A stretch of 64,000 nucleotides of DNA from Bradyrhizobium liaoningense (GTDB lineage: Bacteria > Pseudomonadota > Alphaproteobacteria > Rhizobiales > Xanthobacteraceae), in assembly GCF_018130955.1 (NCBI RefSeq), contig NZ_JAFCJM010000004.1, positions 181,828 through 245,827 on the forward strand, given 5' to 3'. Below the pieces are notes generated by a model, which searched no databases, was not told the origin of the DNA, and saw only the letters and a list, made by a program, of their open reading frames with translations. Positions within the stretch are counted from its first letter, which is position 1. Every line of letters starts with the position of its first letter. Made by a program: the position numbers and the translations under genes. Shown here in pieces: positions 1 to 8,055 of the stretch.

Positions 1-2
1 CC

Positions 3-623
3 TGCAGCCATCCCGGCGCGCAATTCCACGACCCGATCACGGTCGCCGACGTCATGGCGTCGAAGCCGGTGGCGTTGCCGCTCAAGCTGCTCGATTGCTG
101 CCCGGTCTCCGACGGTGGCGCAGCCTTCGTCATCAGTCGCGAACGAACCGGCGCGAGTGGGGTCAAGGTGCGTGGCTGCGCGCAGGCCCATACCCACCAG
201 CACGTCACGGCTGCGCCCGCGCTGAGTGAACTCGGCGCCGAGATTTCGATTGCGCGCGCAAAGCAGGCCGCAGGCGTTGCGATATCGGATGTGCGCTACG
301 CTGCAGTCTATGACAGCTTTACGATCACGCTCGCGATGCTGCTCGAGGATCTCGGGCTTGCGAAGCGGGGCGAGGCGGCGGCCCGCGTGCGCTCCGGCCA
401 TTTTGGCCGTGACGGCGCCATGCCGCTCAACACCCATGGCGGTCTGCTCAGCTACGGCCATTGCGGCGTCGGCGGTGCGATGGCGCATCTCGTCGAAACG
501 CATTTGCAGATGACGGAACGGGCGGGCAATCGCCAGGTGCGCGATGCCTCGATGGCGCTGCTGCATGGCGATGGCGGCGTGTTGTCCTCCCATGTCAGCA
601 TGTTTCTGGAGCGGGTGCGATGA
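3..623 (+). CDS. Thiolase / lipid-transfer-protein-like enzyme, C-terminal part
   Basis: This is the C-terminal 206 residues of a thiolase-superfamily protein; the reading frame is open from the left window edge, so the start lies outside. The block THGGLLSYGHCGVGGAMAH matches the thiolase C-terminal GHP-type motif but in the divergent form found in SCP2-thiolase and Ltp-like proteins. It overlaps the next gene by ATGA, and that gene is a DUF35 zinc-ribbon protein. Thiolase-like proteins of this group commonly work as a complex with DUF35 partners, for example Ltp2 in steroid side-chain cleavage. A role in CoA-thioester C-C bond making or cleavage is inferred; the substrate is unknown. Confidence 0.85.
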   Translation, partial: CSHPGAQFHDPITVADVMASKPVALPLKLLDCCPVSDGGAAFVISRERTGASGVKVRGCAQAHTHQHVTAAPALSELGAEISIARAKQAAGVAISDVRYAAVYDSFTITLAMLLEDLGLAKRGEAAARVRSGHFGRDGAMPLNTHGGLLSYGHCGVGGAMAHLVETHLQMTERAGNRQVRDASMALLHGDGGVLSSHVSMFLERVR

Positions 624-979
624 GCGAACGGATGGCCGATTGGACCAAGGGTGAGCAGGCGATCGTCTATCAGACCTGCGGAGCCTGCGGCCATGTCCAG
701 TATTTCCATCGTGCCTTCTGCGCGGCCTGTGGTGCGGCAGATCCGGGGGAACGGCGCGCAAGCGGCAATGGCAGGGTGTACGCAACCTCACTCGTCTGTC
801 GCGCGGCGACGCCGGAGACGAAGGCGCACGTGCCCTACAACATCCTGCTGGTCGATTGTGCCGAAGGCTTTCGCATGATGGCGCATGGCGAGATGAATCT
901 CGCCATCGGCGACGTGGTCACCGCGAGCTTTGTGCCGTTTGCCGAAAAGCTCGTGCCGTTCTTCACCAAGAGGAGCTAG
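620..979 (+). CDS. Zn-ribbon OB-fold protein (DUF35 family)
   Basis: This 119-residue protein has an N-terminal rubredoxin-like zinc ribbon with cysteines at 20, 23, 34 and 37, followed by a short beta-rich OB-fold region (about 50-115), the standard DUF35 architecture. The start is set by the ATGA overlap with the stop codon of the upstream thiolase gene, which points to translational coupling. DUF35 proteins are small partners that bind CoA or stabilise thiolase-like enzymes. Function as a subunit of the upstream thiolase is inferred from the coupling. A longer in-frame opening back to 461 overlaps the thiolase and is not credible. Confidence 0.88.
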   Translation: MSERMADWTKGEQAIVYQTCGACGHVQYFHRAFCAACGAADPGERRASGNGRVYATSLVCRAATPETKAHVPYNILLVDCAEGFRMMAHGEMNLAIGDVVTASFVPFAEKLVPFFTKRS

Positions 980-986
980 TGGATTT

Positions 987-1077
987 CGCCATTCGGGGGC
1001 GGTCCAAAGGACCGAGCCTGGAACGGGAATTCTGGGCCTGGCGCACGTGCGCGATGCGCCACCCCGGAATGACGAAT
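987..1077. repeat. Palindromic intergenic repeat, ATTCCGGG type (degenerate)
   Basis: The right end CACCCCGGAATGACG is inversely related to the left end around CCATTCGGGGGCGG, with a diverged middle. It is a weaker copy of the repeats at 28197-28300 and 38739-38838. It fills the gap between the DUF35 gene and the small membrane protein gene. Confidence 0.55.
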
Positions 1078-1085
1078 ACTCTGAA

Positions 1086-1187
1086 CTAGCGCCCGTAGAA
1101 CAAAATGCTGGCGATGACGAGCATCGCCGTCACCGCCAGCATATGCGCGAGCGCTTCCGAGGCCGCCCTCCTGGTGGCTTCCTTCAT
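1086..1187 (-). CDS. Small single-span membrane protein, 33 aa
   Basis: This short frame encodes 33 residues: a basic and acidic N-terminus (MKEATRRAASEA), one hydrophobic stretch (about residues 15-30, with MLAVTAMLVIASILF) and a GR end. A strong ribosome binding site (GGGAG) lies about 8 bases before the ATG. The hydrophobic span and the good start signal favour a real gene. No function can be assigned. The gene stands alone between oppositely oriented neighbours. Confidence 0.6.
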   Translation of the reverse strand: MKEATRRAASEALAHMLAVTAMLVIASILFYGR

Positions 1188-1445
1188 GCCGTTTTCTCCC
1201 TAAACCTGGGCGTGACTCATCGTTGCGCGCGCTGCGCAATCGACGGCCAAATTTTGTTACTCGGAACACCCCACGGCGAGCATTCGCTTCGATGAGTCCC
1301 CACTCAGCGAACACTGCACTGTCTCAAGGTCGATCAGTAATACGGCGGCAATTTGGAGAGATAATGTTGCTCTTGCGTCGGTGCACGAATAGTCTTCGGG
1401 AATTCGAGGAAAAATCGACAATAAAACCAAGACCCAAGGTGATTG

Positions 1446-1973
1446 ATGGCCCGTATCGACTACGCCGATCCCGCGAACGCATCCGATCGTACCCGCGAGA
1501 TTCTCGCCAAGAATCGCAATGCCAACATATTTCGCATGATGTCGCATTCGCCCGACTATTTCGTGCAGTATTGCCGGCTCGGCGGCGCGATCCGCAGCAG
1601 GGGCGAGCTCGATCCGGTCGTGCGGGAACTCGCGATCACGCGCACCGGGATTCTCTGCGAAGCGCCTTACGAGATCATCGCGCACAAGCGCATCGGCAAG
1701 AACGTCGGCGTCACCGACGAGCAGAACGAGGCGCTGACGAACTGGCAGGCGGCGGCCTGCTTCACCGAGACGCAGCGTGCCGCGCTCGCCTTCACCGATG
1801 AGATCGTGAGGCTGAACAAGCCGACCGATGCCACGTTCAAGGCGATCGCGTCGAAGTTGACGCCGGGCGCGCTGGTCGAACTCCAGCTCTCGGTCGGCTT
1901 CTACATCATGACCTCGAAGTTCCTCGAGACCTTTGAGATCGACCTCCAGCCGGTGACGGAGGTCGTTGGCTAG
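1446..1973 (+). CDS. Carboxymuconolactone decarboxylase / AhpD-like family protein
   Basis: This 175-residue all-helical protein has the CMD-family core around ELAITRTGILCEAPYEIIAHK (C71, H80). The AhpD CxxC redox pair is absent: only C71 is present, so peroxidase-reductase activity like AhpD is unlikely. Relatives include gamma-carboxymuconolactone decarboxylases and many uncharacterised proteins. The ATG at 1446 is preceded by AAGGTG; a TTG codon lies just before it. It is followed after ten bases by a MazG-like gene on the same strand. The substrate is unknown. Confidence 0.8.
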   Translation: MARIDYADPANASDRTREILAKNRNANIFRMMSHSPDYFVQYCRLGGAIRSRGELDPVVRELAITRTGILCEAPYEIIAHKRIGKNVGVTDEQNEALTNWQAAACFTETQRAALAFTDEIVRLNKPTDATFKAIASKLTPGALVELQLSVGFYIMTSKFLETFEIDLQPVTEVVG

Positions 1974-1983
1974 GGAGCCATCG

Positions 1984-2274
1984 ATGACGATCGACGATTA
2001 CGCCGCGTGGGCTGCGAGCACGGCAAAGGGCACGCAGCCGCCGACCCATGAGCGGCTGTCCTATCTCGGTCTCGGCCTCGCAGGAGAGGCCGGCGAAGTC
2101 GCCGAGCACATCAAGAAGCTGCTGCGTGACGGAACGCTGGATCAGGCCGCGATGGCCGAAGAACTCGGCGACGTCGTCTACTATTGGGCGTGCCTCTGCG
2201 CCGCGCTCGGCCGCAAGCCGTCGGAGGTGCTTGCCGCGAGCAAGGCCAAGGTTGAGCGCAGGCTCGGGCCGTAG
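1984..2274 (+). CDS. MazG-like nucleotide pyrophosphohydrolase
   Basis: This 96-residue protein has the all-alpha NTP pyrophosphohydrolase metal motif: E35 and E38 in GEAGEVAE, then E60 and D63 in EELGD. Members hydrolyse (d)NTPs or modified nucleotides to monophosphates with release of pyrophosphate, acting in the cytoplasm as house-cleaning enzymes. The ATG at 1984 keeps the usual short N-terminus of this single-domain form. It is convergent with the glutaminase gene, with five bases between the two stop codons. The nucleotide substrate is not evident. Confidence 0.85.
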   Translation: MTIDDYAAWAASTAKGTQPPTHERLSYLGLGLAGEAGEVAEHIKKLLRDGTLDQAAMAEELGDVVYYWACLCAALGRKPSEVLAASKAKVERRLGP

Positions 2275-2279
2275 ACCAC

Positions 2280-4127
2280 CTACATCGACGTCAAAATATC
2301 CACCTTGGCATTCGCCACGATCAGGCGGTCGGCGAGCAGTTGCGCCAGGTTGCGCATGATGCGCTCGCCGGCGCGGGGGTGCTGCTTGCGGAAGCGCTCG
2401 AAATCCCCGAGAGGCACCTCGTAAGCCGTCGCCGACATGTCAGCCAGAACATCTGCGGAGCGCGTGGATTCCAGCAGCGCCATCTCGCCAAAGGCCATGC
2501 CGGCGGTCAGCGTCGCCAGCCGCACGCCGTCGGGCAGCGTGACGTGCACGGCGCCGGAGCGCAGGAAGAACAGGGAATCGGCGGGATTGCCGGTCGCAAC
2601 GATCTTCGCGCCCGCCTGATAGCTCCTGATCGTGCAGAGCGAGGCGAGGTCGGCCAGCTCTTCTTCGCTGAGGCCGGCGAGCAGCAGCTGCTCGTCAAGC
2701 TCGGTGGTTTCGTGAAAATCGATCGAGCCGCCATAGCGGTAGACGATCTGGTCCTCGACCCATTCGATGGCGGTATCGAGCAAATAGAAGTCGCGGACGT
2801 TCCTCAGCTCTGCCGTCCATTCCCGCAAGCTGTCCCATTCCCGCGATGCGCGTTTGACACCTGAAATGACGACGGTGACGTTGAGCGTTGCGAGCTCCGC
2901 AAAGGCTTCCGCGACGAGGCGCGCGCCGGCGCGGGTGGTTGAGGTGACGCGGTGCAGGTCGAAGATCACGAATTGCGGGCGGGGCCTCGCCGCAAGTCGC
3001 CGCGAGACGTAGTCCACCGCGGAGAGCGACAGCGTGCCGACCAGCTCGATGATCCACACATCCTGGTCATGCGCGGCGATGATCTCGCGCTCCTGCGGGC
3101 GGCGGACGCGCCGTGACGGACTCTTGCCGATGTCGTAGTCGGCGATCACGGCGTTGCGCGCGTCGTCGCTGCGGTTGAGCATGTGCAGATCGTAGTGCGA
3201 GGACAATGCCTCGCAGACCTTGATGCCGCGCACGCTGTTGCCGTGCTTGTCGAGCTTTGGCGAATAGCTGCCGAGGCCGAGCCGTGCGGGCAGGGCGGCC
3301 AAAATGCCGCCGCCGACGCCGCTCTTGGCGGGAATGCCGATGCGGTAGATCCATTCGCCGGCGTAGTCGTACATGCCCGACGAGGTCATCACCGACAGCG
3401 TGCGCGAGATCGCATAGGGCGTCATCACCTGCTCGCCGGTGACGGGATTGATGCCGCGATTGGCAAGCGTCGCGGCCATGACGGCAATGTCGCGCGCGCT
3501 GACCAGAACCGCGCATTGCCGGAAATAGACGTCGAGCACGGCAGCGACGTTGTCGGCGATGACCGCATTGGTCTTCAGGAGATAGGCGATGGCGCGATTG
3601 CGGTCGCCGGTCTGGCTTTCGGATGCATAGACGGCTTCGTCCACGTCGAGCTCGCGGCCTGCGAAGCGGCCGAGCGCCTTGTGGATCTCCTCGAAGGCGG
3701 CATCGCCCTTGCTCTCGCAAATCAGCCCTGTGCACGCGATCGCGCCGGCGTTCACCATCGGGTTGAAGGGATGGTTGTCCGAATTGAGCCTGATCGAGTT
3801 GAAAGGGTCGCCCGACGGCTCGACGCCGATCGCGCTCTCGACCCGGCTTGCGCCCAGCACATCCAGGGCCAGGGCGAACACGAACGGCTTAGACATGGAC
3901 TGGATGGTGAAGGGCACTCGGCTGTCGCCGACCTCATAAACATGGCCGTCCAGCGTCGCGAGGCTGATGCCAAAATGGGCAGGGTCGGCCTTGCTGAGCT
4001 CGGGGATGTAGTCGGCGACGGTGCCGGACGTCTCGGCCGAGAATTCATTGAGACAAGCGTTCAGAAACCGCAGCAAGGGCGGGTTCGAGCGGGTCCAGGC
4101 GTCGGCGGCGGGCGATTGCGATGTCAT
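2280..4127 (-). CDS. glsA: Glutaminase A with STAS and cyclic-nucleotide-binding domains
   Basis: This 615-residue protein has three parts. Residues about 15-310 form a serine-type glutaminase (beta-lactamase-like fold) with S77-x-x-K80 in IQSMSKPF, hydrolysing glutamine to glutamate and ammonia. Residues about 355-460 resemble a STAS domain (VIFDLHRV and following). Residues about 485-605 form a cNMP-binding beta-barrel (FGEMALLESTRSADVLA). Simple bacterial glutaminases are about 310 residues, so half the protein is added regulatory sequence. The ATG at 4127 has AGGAG in front; a TTG seven codons earlier is less likely. It follows the TRAP permease by 21 bases on the same strand, which suggests an operon importing an amino acid or acid. 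Confidence 0.9.
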   Translation of the reverse strand: MTSQSPAADAWTRSNPPLLRFLNACLNEFSAETSGTVADYIPELSKADPAHFGISLATLDGHVYEVGDSRVPFTIQSMSKPFVFALALDVLGASRVESAIGVEPSGDPFNSIRLNSDNHPFNPMVNAGAIACTGLICESKGDAAFEEIHKALGRFAGRELDVDEAVYASESQTGDRNRAIAYLLKTNAVIADNVAAVLDVYFRQCAVLVSARDIAVMAATLANRGINPVTGEQVMTPYAISRTLSVMTSSGMYDYAGEWIYRIGIPAKSGVGGGILAALPARLGLGSYSPKLDKHGNSVRGIKVCEALSSHYDLHMLNRSDDARNAVIADYDIGKSPSRRVRRPQEREIIAAHDQDVWIIELVGTLSLSAVDYVSRRLAARPRPQFVIFDLHRVTSTTRAGARLVAEAFAELATLNVTVVISGVKRASREWDSLREWTAELRNVRDFYLLDTAIEWVEDQIVYRYGGSIDFHETTELDEQLLLAGLSEEELADLASLCTIRSYQAGAKIVATGNPADSLFFLRSGAVHVTLPDGVRLATLTAGMAFGEMALLESTRSADVLADMSATAYEVPLGDFERFRKQHPRAGERIMRNLAQLLADRLIVANAKVDILTSM

Positions 4128-4148
4128 CCCTCTCCTTGTGCATCGCAA

Positions 4149-6347
4149 TCAGGGCACGCGCAACCCGTCAGGCACCATGCCCTGGCGCCGGACCAGCAGC
4201 AGCGCGAGCACGACCGTGGGCACGAGTATCGCAAGTCCCAGCAAGGTCACCTGCATCTGCGACAGCGGCATGATCCCGCCGCCGGGCGTCGCGATCACGA
4301 ATCCGCCGATGACCAGCAGAATGCGGATCGGCCATTCCATGAGCCCGGCATTCCGGAGATCGCCAACATAGGCCTGGTAGCCCTGAATGCCCCCGCAGAT
4401 GAAGACGATGCCGAAACAGGCAAGCGCCGTGAGCCCGAGCGCCTCGGGGTAGGGATTGCTGCCCTGGAGCAGCAACGCCGGGTTCAGCACGAAGAAGAAC
4501 GGAATGAAATAGATGATGCTGCCGACCCACATGCTCTCCCAGCCCGTCTTCATCGCGGGCGCGCCGGCAATGCCGGCCGCGGCGAAGGAGGCGATCGCGA
4601 CCGGCGGCGTGATCGAGGACAGCATGCCCCAGTAGAAGATGAACATGTGCACGGCCATCTTGTTCAGCCCGAGCTTTTCCAGCGCCGGGGCCACCAGGAT
4701 GGCGAGGAAGATGTAGCACGACGTCGTCGTCAGCCCGAGGCCGAGGATCAGGCTGGTGATGGCGCACATGATCAGCAGCAGGAACGCGTCACCGCCGGCG
4801 ATGTTGAGGAGGTCGTTGGCAAGGCTCGAGATCACGCCGGTAAGCGAGAACGCGCCGATCAGGAGACCACAGCCGGCCAGGATCGCGATCAGCTCGACGA
4901 ACGTCTTGCCGTTGAGCTCAAGGAACTGCAGCCAGCGCGCGCCGCCCCAGTTCTTGCCGGGGAAGAACTCGTTCAGCGCGGCGAGCAGGCACATGCCCCA
5001 AAGCGCCGCGTTGAGAACGCTGAACCAGAACATGGCCGCGGTCGCGACGATCGAGAGGATCAACACGGCCGTGTTGCCGAGCTTCCACGGCGCCGGTCCG
5101 GACCACTGGTGCAAAATCACCAGCAACACGGACGCGTAGAACGGTGCGTGGCTCTCGCGTTTGAAATGGAGCAGCATGACCACGAGGACGACGATGACGA
5201 ACAAATAGTACCAGCCGTCCTTGAAGGCGTCCCAGAAGCGCGGCAGCTCGGCACGAGGAATGCCCTTCAGCTTGTGGCGGGCGGCGTAAGCGTCGACCTG
5301 CGCGAACAGGCCGACATAATAGAGTACCGAGGGTATGGTTGCGGCGAGCGCGACGTCGGCATAGCTCGTGTTCATGAACTGGGCCATCACGAAGGCGGTG
5401 GCGCCGAGCACAGGCGGTGCCAGCACCGCGCCGGTCGAGGCGCAGGCCTCGATCGCGCCGGAATAGGACGGTGTAAAGCCCGTCTTCTTCATGGCGGGAA
5501 TGGTCATGGTGCCGGCGGTGAGCACGTTGGAGACGATGCTGCCGCCGACGGTGCCGAGCAGGCCCGAGGCGAACACGCAGACTTTTGCCGCTCCGCCGCG
5601 GAACGTGCCGCACATCGCAAAGGCGATGTTGATGAAGAACTTTCCGGCGCCCGTCATCATCAGCGCGGTGCCGAACACCAAAAAGCCGATTACGGTGTCG
5701 GCAAAGGCCTGGATCGGGATGCCCAACAGGCTTTCGCCCGAGAGCATGTGATAGGCGGTGGTTTGCTGCAGTGTCGATTGCGTGCCGCGGAACGGGCCAA
5801 GCCAGGTGGCGTCGGCAAACATCGGGTAGAACGTAAACGGCAGCACGCTCAGGAGCAGGCTCCAGCCGCCGGTGCGGCGCAGCGCCTCCATCAGCAGGAA
5901 CCACATCACCAGCCCAGCGACGATGACGTGGGTTGGCGCACCGTCAAACTCCCATCCGAATTGCGCGGCCTTGCGAATGTTGAACATCAGCCAGATCGCG
6001 GAGACGAAGGTCGCGGCGAACAGCAGCAGGTCGTACCAGGGGATGCGGTCGAGCGGCGCCGTCTCCGATCCCGGGAACATCAGGAAGGTGAACGGCAGCA
6101 TCAACGCGATCAGCAGGTAGAAATATTCGGTGTTGAGCTGGGTGTAATCGATAAAGAAGCGCAGCGAGAATTGCTGGTTGACGCAGAGCAGGATGGTGGC
6201 GGCAGTCAGGACGAGCAGCGCCCAGCGCCACGCGCCGCGCAAGCTGCGGACGCGCGTGACCTCGGATTCCTGCAAGTCTCCGGCGGCGGAGAGATGCGGG
6301 TCCTCGAACTCGATCTTCTTCGCCGGCGCTGCCGTGGTCTCGGACAT
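4149..6347 (-). CDS. TRAP transporter fused permease (4TM/12TM type)
   Basis: This 732-residue inner-membrane protein carries a DctQ-like small subunit fused to a DctM-like large subunit, as is usual for TAXI-type TRAP systems. Numerous hydrophobic spans run throughout, and the DctM signature region contains GLGLTTTSCYIFLAILVAP and FYWGMLSSITPPVA. Such permeases import organic acids or amino acids using an ion gradient, with a periplasmic binding protein delivering substrate. The binding protein is encoded immediately upstream. The start at ATG 6347 is preceded by GGGGAAG; a GTG one codon earlier is possible. Confidence 0.93.
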   Translation of the reverse strand: MSETTAAPAKKIEFEDPHLSAAGDLQESEVTRVRSLRGAWRWALLVLTAATILLCVNQQFSLRFFIDYTQLNTEYFYLLIALMLPFTFLMFPGSETAPLDRIPWYDLLLFAATFVSAIWLMFNIRKAAQFGWEFDGAPTHVIVAGLVMWFLLMEALRRTGGWSLLLSVLPFTFYPMFADATWLGPFRGTQSTLQQTTAYHMLSGESLLGIPIQAFADTVIGFLVFGTALMMTGAGKFFINIAFAMCGTFRGGAAKVCVFASGLLGTVGGSIVSNVLTAGTMTIPAMKKTGFTPSYSGAIEACASTGAVLAPPVLGATAFVMAQFMNTSYADVALAATIPSVLYYVGLFAQVDAYAARHKLKGIPRAELPRFWDAFKDGWYYLFVIVVLVVMLLHFKRESHAPFYASVLLVILHQWSGPAPWKLGNTAVLILSIVATAAMFWFSVLNAALWGMCLLAALNEFFPGKNWGGARWLQFLELNGKTFVELIAILAGCGLLIGAFSLTGVISSLANDLLNIAGGDAFLLLIMCAITSLILGLGLTTTSCYIFLAILVAPALEKLGLNKMAVHMFIFYWGMLSSITPPVAIASFAAAGIAGAPAMKTGWESMWVGSIIYFIPFFFVLNPALLLQGSNPYPEALGLTALACFGIVFICGGIQGYQAYVGDLRNAGLMEWPIRILLVIGGFVIATPGGGIMPLSQMQVTLLGLAILVPTVVLALLLVRRQGMVPDGLRVP

Positions 6348-6382
6348 CACCGCTTCCCCCTAAACCCCGATCCTAGCTGCCC

Positions 6383-7546
6383 CTAGTCGAAGCCGTTCGG
6401 CATATTGGCCTTCGTCAGCGCTGCCGCGCGCGCCTTCATCCAGCCGTCGAGAAAAGCCTTGTCGTCGGCCGGCGGATTGGACTTGCCGTAGTCGGCCCAG
6501 GCTGTCGCCAGCACCTCCTGGCGCTTGTAGAGCGCATTGTTGTGGGCCTCCTGCGCGTCGCTCCATTGCCCGGCTTCCTTCAGCGCCTTCACGGCACCCG
6601 GATGCACCGGCACCACCCAGTTCTTGGTCTGGCGATCGGCGGCGAGGCCACCGGCGCCCGGCGCGGAGTCCTTGTAGGCGTCGTAGTTCACGATCATCGC
6701 CTTGGTCATGGCGTAGACCTGGTCGGGAGCTTGCGAAGCGTAGGCGACGAAGATCGGGTAGGGGTAATTGCCGAGCTCGACCGGCTTCTCCTTCGAGATG
6801 CCGGCGCCGCAGGTCGCAAGCTGCGGGAAGAAGAACGAGCCGACCTTCTGCATGCGTGCCCAGCCTTCCTTGTCCTTGGCGGGCAGCGGCGGCCAGAGCA
6901 GGCCGCGCGGTGAGGTCTCGGCTTCCTTGGCGGGGCCGGTGATGGTGGTGCCGAAGGCGGCATCGGTGTCGTTGTTGATCAGCCCCTTCCACATCGCGCC
7001 ATAGCTTGCGAACTCCACGACCTTGACGTCGTTCTGCGTCAGCCCGGCGAAAGCGAGCACCGCGAGCGAGTTCTGGTTCAGCGCGGGCGAGCCGACGACG
7101 AAGCCAACGCGCTTGCCCTTGAGATCCCTGAGGTCCTTGACGCCGGTATCGGCGGCGACGCCGAGCGACCCGCAATTGCAGTCGACCGAGGAGAGCATGA
7201 GCTGGAGCGCCTGCGGCCCCCATTCCCTGGCGCCGAATTCGAACACGCCTTCCTGCGCGAAATAGGTGCCGGATCCCATTGCTGCCGAGGCCGCGCGCTT
7301 GGCGCGCAAGGGCGCAAGCCGCGCGACGTCGTTGCCGGCCGGCAGCACGCGCACGTCGGTGCTGTACTTGTCCTTCATCATCTTGCCGACGCCGACGGCG
7401 ATGTTGAAGCCGGCGGTGCCGGTGTCGTAGGCGGTGAATGTCAGTGTCGGCGGAAGCTTGATGTCGTCAGCGACAGCATAGCGTGTAGACGCAAAAGAAA
7501 TGCCTGCCACCAAGGCAGGCGCAAGCACGTACAGCCCACGAAGCAT
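6383..7546 (-). CDS. TAXI-family TRAP transporter solute-binding protein
   Basis: This 387-residue protein begins with a Sec signal peptide (MLRGLYVLAPALVAGISFAS, cleavage likely near AVA-DD) and continues as a TAXI-type periplasmic binding protein with the typical YDTGTAGFNIAVGVGKMM opening and GSGTYFAQEG segment. It captures substrate for the fused permease encoded 35 bases downstream. A strong GGAGGGAG ribosome site precedes the ATG. The characterised TAXI protein of Thermus binds glutamate/glutamine; a glutaminase in the same run makes a similar ligand plausible here, but this is inference. Confidence 0.93.
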   Translation of the reverse strand: MLRGLYVLAPALVAGISFASTRYAVADDIKLPPTLTFTAYDTGTAGFNIAVGVGKMMKDKYSTDVRVLPAGNDVARLAPLRAKRAASAAMGSGTYFAQEGVFEFGAREWGPQALQLMLSSVDCNCGSLGVAADTGVKDLRDLKGKRVGFVVGSPALNQNSLAVLAFAGLTQNDVKVVEFASYGAMWKGLINNDTDAAFGTTITGPAKEAETSPRGLLWPPLPAKDKEGWARMQKVGSFFFPQLATCGAGISKEKPVELGNYPYPIFVAYASQAPDQVYAMTKAMIVNYDAYKDSAPGAGGLAADRQTKNWVVPVHPGAVKALKEAGQWSDAQEAHNNALYKRQEVLATAWADYGKSNPPADDKAFLDGWMKARAAALTKANMPNGFD

Positions 7547-7564
7547 GTTTCTCCCTCCGATGTC

Positions 7565-7625
7565 CTTCGCTCTTTCCGCGAAGTCCTTCGCGCGCCTTGC
7601 GCGAAGTTCCTCGCTTTTCGCGAGG
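7565..7625. other. Three tandem hairpins in the leader of the TAXI gene
   Basis: Three perfect inverted repeats follow one another: CTTCGC/GCGAAG (7565-7583), CTTCGCGC/GCGCGAAG (7586-7606) and CCTCGC/GCGAGG (7609-7625). Read on the minus strand they sit between the biotin carrier gene and the ribosome site of the TAXI gene. On the plus strand the last one is followed by a run of six T, so it could also stop antisense transcription. A role in mRNA stability or attenuation is inferred. Confidence 0.5.
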
Positions 7626-7738
7626 ATTTTTTGCTTGGATCGATCATGTCACCGCCGTCAGGCGATGGCAACGCCGTGCCGCGGCTCCCAATCCCGCAGA
7701 CAGTTTGTCGCGGCGTCTTTTCGCAAGAAGTTGTCTGA

Positions 7739-7960
7739 TCAACGCCTCAGGATTGCGATCGCCTGACCTTCGGCAACGACATCGTCCAGCTTGACGAGAA
7801 GCGATGTGAGCGTGCCGGCTGCAGGCGAGGGAACCGGGATCTCCATCTTCATGGCTTCGACGAATGCAATTTCGTCGCCATCTCCAACGCTTCCTCCAAC
7901 CTCCACGGGAAGCGCGCAGACGCGTCCCGCCACCTCCGTAACAATTCGAATATCTGGCAT
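7739..7960 (-). CDS. Biotin carboxyl carrier protein (biotinyl domain)
   Basis: This 73-residue protein is a stand-alone biotinyl domain with the biotinylation motif EAMKME, the modified lysine being K38. It carries carboxybiotin between a biotin carboxylase and a carboxyltransferase in an acyl-CoA carboxylase. The ATG at 7960 gives a normal domain length; an upstream in-frame opening to 8014 would extend into the operator region. It is divergent from the IclR gene, with the carboxyltransferase just beyond. No biotin carboxylase subunit is encoded in the window, so that partner must come from elsewhere. Confidence 0.92.
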   Translation of the reverse strand: MPDIRIVTEVAGRVCALPVEVGGSVGDGDEIAFVEAMKMEIPVPSPAAGTLTSLLVKLDDVVAEGQAIAILRR

Positions 7961-8014
7961 GCCAATCGCCTTTTTGTTGTCGTCGCAAAATGCCTGATGT
8001 AGCGTGTCCTTCAA

Positions 8015-8040
8015 GCGGAATTTAATTCCGCACAGCGGAA
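8015..8040. promoter_or_regulatory. Probable IclR operator: two overlapping perfect palindromes
   Basis: GCGGAATTTAATTCCGC (8015-8031) and TTCCGCACAGCGGAA (8026-8040) are perfect palindromes sharing one arm, so three GCGGAA half-sites lie in alternating orientation. They sit between the biotin carrier gene and the IclR gene, 16 bases before the regulator start. TTCCGC...GCGGAA is the usual shape of IclR-family operators. Control of both transcripts and autoregulation are inferred. Confidence 0.75.
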
Positions 8041-8055
8041 CAATCGGTAGGGAAC

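Noticed and set aside
3183..6386. A 1067-codon open frame on the plus strand across the glutaminase and permease genes
   Set aside because: It is the antisense shadow of two well-recognised minus-strand genes; its product is a low-complexity His/Arg/Gly-rich sequence typical of shadow frames in GC-rich DNA.
7609..7633. Plus-strand intrinsic terminator (hairpin with six T)
   Set aside because: No plus-strand gene lies upstream of it; it is better seen as one of three tandem hairpins in the minus-strand leader.
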